Below, piece after piece: positions 58,936 to 64,000 of a DNA stretch of 64,000 bases. This stretch comes from an uncultured Treponema sp. Its GTDB lineage: Bacteria; Spirochaetota; Spirochaetia; Treponematales; Treponemataceae. Both the position numbers and the translations under genes were made by a program. Below the pieces are notes generated by a model. That model ran no database searches and was not told the DNA's origin. It saw nothing but the letters and a program-made list of their open reading frames with translations. The DNA is taken from NCBI GenBank assembly GCA_946615905.1, contig CAMOIE010000004.1, forward strand, positions 120,921 to 184,920, written 5' to 3'. Positions within the stretch are counted from its first letter, which is position 1. The number at the start of each line of letters is the position of its first letter.

Positions 58936-60396
58936 TTACCACTTTTCACATTCTTCAATTAGTCTCCTCAATGAGTGTGGATTTTTCTGTATCATTTCAA
59001 AATATGGCAAGTAGCGAACATAGCCGTTTGACATAATGACTTCCGTTTTCCCCAAATATCGAAGATAAGCGGTATCTGCAAACATATAATCGCTTATCGG
59101 CTCGCTAGAAGAGTTTTTCATAATGAATTGATATGAACCATAACTGCTAAAGCTTGGGTCTTCCCCAATGTTATAATCACCATTTTCCATTCTATTTATT
59201 ACATAGAACACACGCAGTCTGTCCGCAAGATAGATATTACCGATAGTTAAAGTTGGGTTAGGTGCATACGCAATTCCCATTGTCGCCATATCAAGGACTG
59301 GAAGTTTTTGATATTCAAGTTTATTTGGGTTCAATTTTCGGTTCTCTGCAATTCTATTTTTTTGTTCTTTTCGACGAATTTTGTCTTCCTCTATTGTTCG
59401 ATAGACCAAATCCTTTTCTTCTTCACTATAAAAATTCATTGTTACTGTTTCTGTACTATATCGTAGATAATCATCTGTTCCTGGTATTCCCTTCCCAAGT
59501 TTAATCGTGTCAAAAGAAATTCTAAGAATAAAAGGCTTGCCCAGCCCTTTGTCTTCATCAAGCTCGTCTATTCGTCTAACATATTCGACAGTTACAGGAA
59601 TACCATGTATTGTTTCTTTTTTAGTTTCATACAACCTGTATTTGTCCTTATCATAAACATCTTCTTTGCTCAATAAAGATTGAATATAATCTTTGTCTTT
59701 TTGGGTTTCAATTCTCCATGTCCGTGGACGGCACGAAAAAACAATGCCGAAAGATTTTGGTCGTATTAACTCGTTGCCCGTCAATTCCGATTCTATGAGA
59801 AGGTCATAAACAAACTTTAACGAAACTTCACCTTTCCCATAATTTCGTCCGATTTCTGCAAATGTTCCGAATGCGTTTTGTCCCCCACTGACATTTTTAT
59901 CATAAGAAAGATTGCTAGCAGCATTCTTGTTCCGCTCCATTCGCATATCAAATGTGGAAAGCTGATAAAATCCGCCCAAACGCAAGTAAGTAAAACTTTT
60001 TCCAAAATCTTTTACTGGAAACCGCAGATTCAACGCAGCGTCCATGTTGAATGAATAGCGCAAATTTTCTGAATATGCGTTATCAGGATAACTATATTTT
60101 TCGACATAATGATAATTTGAATTGTTTCCTGTATCTGAAATATTTCTATAAACAGGGATATCTAGACCAACTATATTTGCCAATAATGAAAAACCCAAAA
60201 CAGAATTATAACTAGGGTAATAGGTATACGAAAATCCAAAGAAATTTGTCCAATATGAAACATCATGCTTAAAATCTTCATATTCAAAATTGTTATTTCG
60301 GTAGCCTGTACCTAAATTCAAACCTAAAAGATGTTCTGAAAACGCAAATGTACTCACAAAGAAAGTAAAGACTACAACAATGATTTTCCTTTTCAT
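58936..60396 (-). CDS. secreted, probably outer-membrane beta-barrel protein
   Basis: 486 residues. Signal peptide MKRKIIVVVFTFFVSTFAFS. Residues ~22-230 show alternating aromatic/hydrophobic strands (GLNLGTGYRNNNFEYEDF, FFGFSYTYYPSYNSVLGFSLLAN), as in outer-membrane barrels; the C-terminal ~250 residues are charged and soluble (EEDKIRRKEQKNRIAENRK). No family recognised. Its start overlaps the previous gene by 4 bp. Confidence 0.65.
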   Translation of the reverse strand: MKRKIIVVVFTFFVSTFAFSEHLLGLNLGTGYRNNNFEYEDFKHDVSYWTNFFGFSYTYYPSYNSVLGFSLLANIVGLDIPVYRNISDTGNNSNYHYVEKYSYPDNAYSENLRYSFNMDAALNLRFPVKDFGKSFTYLRLGGFYQLSTFDMRMERNKNAASNLSYDKNVSGGQNAFGTFAEIGRNYGKGEVSLKFVYDLLIESELTGNELIRPKSFGIVFSCRPRTWRIETQKDKDYIQSLLSKEDVYDKDKYRLYETKKETIHGIPVTVEYVRRIDELDEDKGLGKPFILRISFDTIKLGKGIPGTDDYLRYSTETVTMNFYSEEEKDLVYRTIEEDKIRRKEQKNRIAENRKLNPNKLEYQKLPVLDMATMGIAYAPNPTLTIGNIYLADRLRVFYVINRMENGDYNIGEDPSFSSYGSYQFIMKNSSSEPISDYMFADTAYLRYLGKTEVIMSNGYVRYLPYFEMIQKNPHSLRRLIEECEKW

Positions 60397-61019
60397 TTAT
60401 TATCCTCTTTTATTTTAATTGACTTTATCATTTCATTTATATCGTTTGACCAAGTGCCGCTATATTCAAATTCAATAACTCGTTTTACAGGCATAGCATC
60501 AGAGCAGGAGATTATGAGGTGAACTCTGTACATTCCTTTAGTTAATGCATTATTTGTCATTCCGTTTGTCGAAAACTGATATTCGGTATTTAAAATGCAA
60601 AAATTTGTATTTTCCTTGATATAAAAAAAGTCACAGTATTTTTCCATTTTTGGTGAAAGCAAATCCGCAATAACCGATGTATTTCCAGACTCTTGGTACG
60701 ACCAATTCAAATTTATGGGAAGAATGTTTGTATGTGTCGCAAATTTTCCATCTGCACCTTTTTGCTCAACTTTATTTAGGTAAACTTGAACGTTTTTAGC
60801 GTCTGCATTGCCTTCATTTTTTATAATCATTCTGTAAATATGAAATTTAGAGCCTGATTCAAATTGCGACAAACTGTAATAAGGGAATATATTTTCAATT
60901 CCTACAGATAATTTTGGTTTAAAGATAAACCCTCTTATTTTTTCTCCAAAAATAGCGACTATACCAATAAAAACGCTGGCAATGATTCCTAAAAGTTGCA
61001 AAATTTCTGAACAGGTCAT
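60393..61019 (-). CDS. single-pass membrane protein of unknown function
   Basis: 208 residues. One N-terminal membrane helix (about 6-25, ILQLLGIIASVFIGIVAIFG) and a beta-rich soluble domain (FHIYRMIIKNEGNADAKNVQVYL) that looks like an Ig/CARDB-type fold. Not recognised. ATGA overlap with the next gene. Confidence 0.65.
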   Translation of the reverse strand: MTCSEILQLLGIIASVFIGIVAIFGEKIRGFIFKPKLSVGIENIFPYYSLSQFESGSKFHIYRMIIKNEGNADAKNVQVYLNKVEQKGADGKFATHTNILPINLNWSYQESGNTSVIADLLSPKMEKYCDFFYIKENTNFCILNTEYQFSTNGMTNNALTKGMYRVHLIISCSDAMPVKRVIEFEYSGTWSNDINEMIKSIKIKEDNK

Positions 61020-61028
61020 TTCTCTTTC

Positions 61029-61259
61029 TTACATCGCCGCAGCAATAACAATGACAACAAGCAGAACACATACAAGCAAAAGCCCTACAACAAATCTTGC
61101 CGCGGTCTGCCCCGCCGTGTGATGGACGGTTTCGTGATGCTCGGTGATTATGTTTCCGTTCTCGTCCTCTCTAGTAACAGTCGTTTCAGACTTGTTCTTT
61201 TTGAATGCCGCGATAAATACAAAAATCACTGCGAATGTGACTAAAATTGCTATTGCCAT
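61029..61259 (-). CDS. small protein with two membrane helices
   Basis: 76 residues: helix (about 2-19), a charged loop with HHETVHH (about 41-47), and a second helix (about 56-75). AGGAG precedes the ATG. First gene of the four-gene operon; divergent from the XRE regulator. The His-rich loop could bind metal. Confidence 0.65.
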   Translation of the reverse strand: MAIAILVTFAVIFVFIAAFKKNKSETTVTREDENGNIITEHHETVHHTAGQTAARFVVGLLLVCVLLVVIVIAAAM

Positions 61260-61288
61260 AGAAAACTCCTTTTTTTCAATAGTTCAAT

Positions 61289-61388
61289 CTAAAGCGATTT
61301 TTCGAATCTTTGAGTGGCGTAGTCACGAAAAGAGAGAAAAATCGCTTTAGGCAATTTCTTCAATTGCCTAAATGGTATACCATTTAGG
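61289..61388. promoter_or_regulatory. divergent control region with three inverted repeats
   Basis: CTAAAGCGATTTTTC (61289-61303) faces GAAAAATCGCTTTAG (61336-61350), 15 of 15; AGGCAATT/AATTGCCT follows; then a perfect 22-bp palindrome at 61367-61388 centred on TGGTATACCA. The last is a good candidate operator for the XRE regulator at 61545. The remaining ~150 bp to that gene are AT-rich. Confidence 0.6.
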
Positions 61389-61544
61389 TCGCCGCGAAGC
61401 AGTCAAATTTTTAGTGCTTGTCACAACCTAAAAAAGTATAATCTGTTTTAATTTACCGATTTTTATGTTTGTTTGCAACATCTTTTAGTGAATATGTTGT
61501 GTATACTCATTCAGAATTTCTGTACCTTGCTGAAAAATGAGAAT

Positions 61545-61874
61545 ATGACTTCAGACGACATTCAAAACAGGCTCGGCGAAAATGTAAAACGCATCCGAAA
61601 AGAACAAAAACTCACGCAGTTCCAACTTGCAGAAAAAGCGGAACTTTCGGAAGAAACGGTAAAGAATATCGAACTTTCGCGCTGCTGGACGAGCGACAAA
61701 AACCTCGCAAAAGTCACAAAGGCACTCGGCGTAGACATTCACTGCCTGTTTTTGCCAGTTCAAAGCTCATTTGAAAAAGACTCGGAAGATTCCAGTGTGA
61801 TAAAAGAAGCGATTGCGAACAATTTGCGTTCTTATGTCGATACAGTGCTTAATGAGATTACAAAAAGAAAATAG
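61545..61874 (+). CDS. XRE-family HTH regulator
   Basis: 109 residues from the ATG at 61545, where the HTH family pattern begins (LGENVKRIRKEQKLTQFQLAEKAELSEETVKNIE, about 9-42); an upstream in-frame ATG would add an unrelated stretch. C-terminal ~40 residues helical. Divergent from the four-gene membrane operon and probably its regulator through the palindrome at 61367-61388. Confidence 0.85.
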   Translation: MTSDDIQNRLGENVKRIRKEQKLTQFQLAEKAELSEETVKNIELSRCWTSDKNLAKVTKALGVDIHCLFLPVQSSFEKDSEDSSVIKEAIANNLRSYVDTVLNEITKRK

Positions 61875-61950
61875 TGAGGGAACGCAAAGCGCGACGACGG
61901 CGTGTAGTCGAACATAGGGAGCCGGTCGCCGAAGGCGGGATGCGCCCGAG
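61875..61950. repeat. dispersed GC-rich intergenic repeat, copy 10
   Basis: CGCAAAGCGCGACGACGGCG...GCGCCCGAGTTCTT. Its right end CGCCCGAGTTCTT fuses exactly to the truncated uxaB copy, which naturally reads GAGTTCTT there. Confidence 0.6.
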
Positions 61951-62136
61951 TTCTTCGCCGCTTTGAACAAAGAGACGAAGGATGCGAAGGTGATTGCAAA
62001 CCGCGTGCTCGGCAACGTTGACTTCTGGAAGGAAGATTTGACGAAAGTTAGCGGATTGGAGGCTGCGGTGGCTGGACACCTCGCTGACATTCAGTCTAAG
62101 GGGATGAAGGCTGCACTTGCGGAGATTGTGAAATAA
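61948..62136 (+). pseudogene. uxaB: 3' fragment of a second uxaB
   Basis: 62 codons plus stop, in frame and intact: EFFAALNKETKDAKVIANRV ... GHLADIQSKGM ... EIVK. It matches the last 62 codons of UxaB (57261-57449) with about 29 base changes of 189, nearly all synonymous, so both copies were under selection before the break. There is no start; the left end joins a dispersed repeat. A good terminator follows. It marks the right border of the island. Confidence 0.85.
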
Positions 62137-62145
62137 AAATTCAGA

Positions 62146-62184
62146 GAATCCCTGTTTTCACTTTGTGAGAACAGGGATTTTTTA
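62146..62184 (+). terminator. intrinsic terminator after the uxaB fragment
   Basis: AATCCCTGTT (62147-62156) pairs with AACAGGGATT (62170-62179) followed by T residues. Probably the original uxaB terminator, now 4.7 kb away from the intact gene, which itself has none. Confidence 0.85.
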
Positions 62185-62273
62185 TGATACAGCAATCATT
62201 AAGTAGGAAAAAAACTTGTTTTGTGCTATATTTTTCTACGTTTTTGGGAGAAAACTTAAAACGTTAAATATAT

Positions 62274-62594
62274 ATGAACGAGAAAACAATTTTTACCGCA
62301 AAAGAAATAACCGAAATGAAAAAAGATATTGATGAAATAAAACAGATTTTGATTATGTTTCCGTTTGATGCGCAGAAAGCCAGAATTAAAATCTGTGAAG
62401 TAAATCAAAACCACAAAGACAATATAATTGTGTACAATATTATTAATAAACATATTGGCAGAACAACTGTTTCTATAGAACAGGCATCTACTCTCGATTT
62501 AATGAATGATTTACAGTGGAAAATAAATTATTTGAGTTTGAAAATAATGGGAAAAACTGCGGATGAAATTGTAGAGTTGCTTGGAGGAAAGTAA
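62274..62594 (+). CDS. small protein of unknown function, partner of the ApeA-like protein
   Basis: 106 residues, mostly helical at the N-terminus (AKEITEMKKDIDEIKQILIMF) and again near the end. Its stop lies 2 nt before the next start, and the strong GGAGG at its end serves that gene. Not recognised; it could be an accessory or control protein of the HEPN system. Confidence 0.65.
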   Translation: MNEKTIFTAKEITEMKKDIDEIKQILIMFPFDAQKARIKICEVNQNHKDNIIVYNIINKHIGRTTVSIEQASTLDLMNDLQWKINYLSLKIMGKTADEIVELLGGK

Positions 62595-62596
62595 TT

Positions 62597-63889
62597 TTGC
62601 TGGAAGAAAACATAGAATATAGCGGGCATTTTTGGATAAATGTGCCTGAATTACGCAATCTTAAATTCACAGGAAAATTGACAATCCAAGATGATAATAG
62701 AATCTATATAGATGTTGATTTGCCAATAGAATTGTATGAACTTCATAATTACTTTTTGGAATCAAATACATTTACTGTTTTAGGTAAGATTGAAGAACAA
62801 AATATAACATTGCCATTTATGTTCAGACAAAAAATGACAGGAATACATGTTTTGTTGAAAGGTTCTCTCATGTATTTTGGAACATTTTTTGTTGAGGAAG
62901 ATTTGAAGATAAAAATCGTTTCTGCAAAATTTACAGGATTTACCTCTTATTTAAGTAAAATGCCAGAAAATTTCACAGCTAACCTTCCAGATTCTACAAT
63001 TTCGTTTTATCAAGATTTTGACGATAGAAAGGAAAACAATCAGACAGGAATAAAAACTGTCTTTAATACCGAAAAAGATATTGAAACTGTGATTGAATAC
63101 TTGAATGATGTTAATAGTTTCTTTTCATTGCTTCATAATATCCCATCACAAATAAAAAACATACTCATAACAACAAATGATAATAAGAGTCTTGGATTGT
63201 ATGTTTCATGGCTGCCGCTCGCGACTTTACATCAACCTGATAAAGATTTCGTAAAAGCATGCTCATTGGAGGTTTTACCTCAAAAACTAATCAAATGGCT
63301 TGATTTTGCAAATAATACAAAAATTGCCTGCGAGCAATATTTTGCATTGCAAACGCTCAACAAAAAATTTTATTCCCAAATGACGCTTTACACGGCATTG
63401 TTTGCATTTGAAGGCTTCATAAACGAGTATAATAAACAATGTTGTTCTGATACGGTTTTGCTCAAAAAAGAAATCCATGAAAAAATTTGCAGAGAAAAAT
63501 TATTCCCCTTTATAGACTCTTTGGCAAATATCAGCGACTGTTTTTTACCTCAAGATTACATTGATTCATTAAAAGACAATTTGAAATTTAGTTATAATAA
63601 AACTTTTCGAAAAAGATTGAATAGCTTTTTTTCCGCTCATCAGATGGACTTCGCGGCTAACTTTGAAAAACTCGGAATTACTCAAAAAGAATTTATAACA
63701 CGGATTCTTGCATTCAGAAATACATACGCCCATGATTCTGATGATGAATTAGATAAAGTTGCAGAAATAAAAAATTCATTGGGGTATTACTTTGTGATTA
63801 ATAAAGCAATTAGAATTCTGTTACTAAAAGATTATTTGAAAATTATGACAGACAATGTTGATGAAAATGATTTGGAAGATGAAATCTAA
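62597..63889 (+). CDS. ApeA-like HEPN anti-phage protein
   Basis: 430 residues from a TTG at 62597, supported by GGAGG 9 nt upstream. N-terminal beta-rich domain of the ApeA type (EYSGHFWINVPELRNLKFTGKL, about 7-28) and a C-terminal helical HEPN domain (about 235-430) with FRNTYAH near residue 373, the R-x4-H RNase motif. Known ApeA proteins stop phage growth by HEPN-mediated RNA damage (abortive infection). Cotranscribed with the 106-residue protein. Confidence 0.75.
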   Translation: MLEENIEYSGHFWINVPELRNLKFTGKLTIQDDNRIYIDVDLPIELYELHNYFLESNTFTVLGKIEEQNITLPFMFRQKMTGIHVLLKGSLMYFGTFFVEEDLKIKIVSAKFTGFTSYLSKMPENFTANLPDSTISFYQDFDDRKENNQTGIKTVFNTEKDIETVIEYLNDVNSFFSLLHNIPSQIKNILITTNDNKSLGLYVSWLPLATLHQPDKDFVKACSLEVLPQKLIKWLDFANNTKIACEQYFALQTLNKKFYSQMTLYTALFAFEGFINEYNKQCCSDTVLLKKEIHEKICREKLFPFIDSLANISDCFLPQDYIDSLKDNLKFSYNKTFRKRLNSFFSAHQMDFAANFEKLGITQKEFITRILAFRNTYAHDSDDELDKVAEIKNSLGYYFVINKAIRILLLKDYLKIMTDNVDENDLEDEI

Positions 63890-64000
63890 TCCCAATTCGA
63901 CCCTATCCAAAAATCTGTGTAAATGGCAAAGTTCAATTAAATGCAGGAACACGCCCGTCAAATAATATTGCGAACTGATTTACTGCCAGTCCCCAGTCCT
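63890..64000. other. right edge of the window, no gene seen
   Basis: 111 bp after the ApeA-like gene contain no clear ORF, terminator or repeat that I can support. Confidence 0.5.

Overview
The window reads as chromosomal DNA of a host-associated spirochaete, most likely a gut or rumen Treponema. This is inferred from gene content (GTP-type PEP carboxykinase, many secreted and lipoprotein-type proteins, GGDEF and stand-alone PilZ proteins, hexuronate and sugar-uptake genes, several unrecognised Treponema-like secreted proteins), moderate G+C and dense short intergenic repeats. No marker gene names the species.

Layout. 1-2000: the end of an SF1 helicase fused to a nuclease-like domain, a putative small RNA with its own promoter and terminator, and a PBECR-type nuclease-fold gene. 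2000-7300: an Fe-S membrane protein pair and histidine genes hisG, hisB and a fused hisA-hisI-hisE. 7350-11250: a defence-like block on the minus strand with a HEPN/MNT pair and a large DNA adenine methyltransferase carrying in-frame repeat insertions. 11300-17200: an AGCS symporter under a glycine riboswitch, tRNA-Gly(CCC) with a duplicated 3' end, a GGDEF protein and pckG. 17200-28450: a DNA methyltransferase, an iron-type ABC transporter, an EEP lipoprotein, ychF, a MATE exporter, a self-regulating HTH/HATPase protein, a GNAT and a PilZ protein. 28450-43500: radical SAM, coaBC, RNA methyltransferases, SDR, proS, kdgK, an Rrf2 regulator with cysK, and a cluster of DnaA-box-like sites. 43500-50530: a sugar ABC system with a 1076-residue hybrid regulator. 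50800-57450: a hexuronate locus (GntR, zinc dehydrogenase, TRAP dctPQM, uxaB). 57450-62140: an island bounded by copies of the uxaB 3' end. 62270-63890: an ApeA-like HEPN protein with a small partner.

Working together: the TRAP transporter, zinc dehydrogenase, UxaB, the SDR and KdgK fit uptake and breakdown of uronic acids through tagaturonate/altronate and 2-keto-3-deoxygluconate. The GntR protein probably controls the locus through an 18-bp palindrome, and a G12 tract between the -35 and -10 boxes suggests phase-variable expression.

Most striking points: (i) a strong promoter, a structured RNA of about 168 nt, an intrinsic terminator and then a PBECR4 nuclease-fold gene, an arrangement like a type III toxin-antitoxin locus, inside an island bounded by uxaB 3'-end repeats; (ii) at least eight genes whose -10 box ends 6-7 nt before the start codon, implying leaderless mRNAs; (iii) dispersed repeats inserted in frame in two proteins; (iv) the poly-G promoter.
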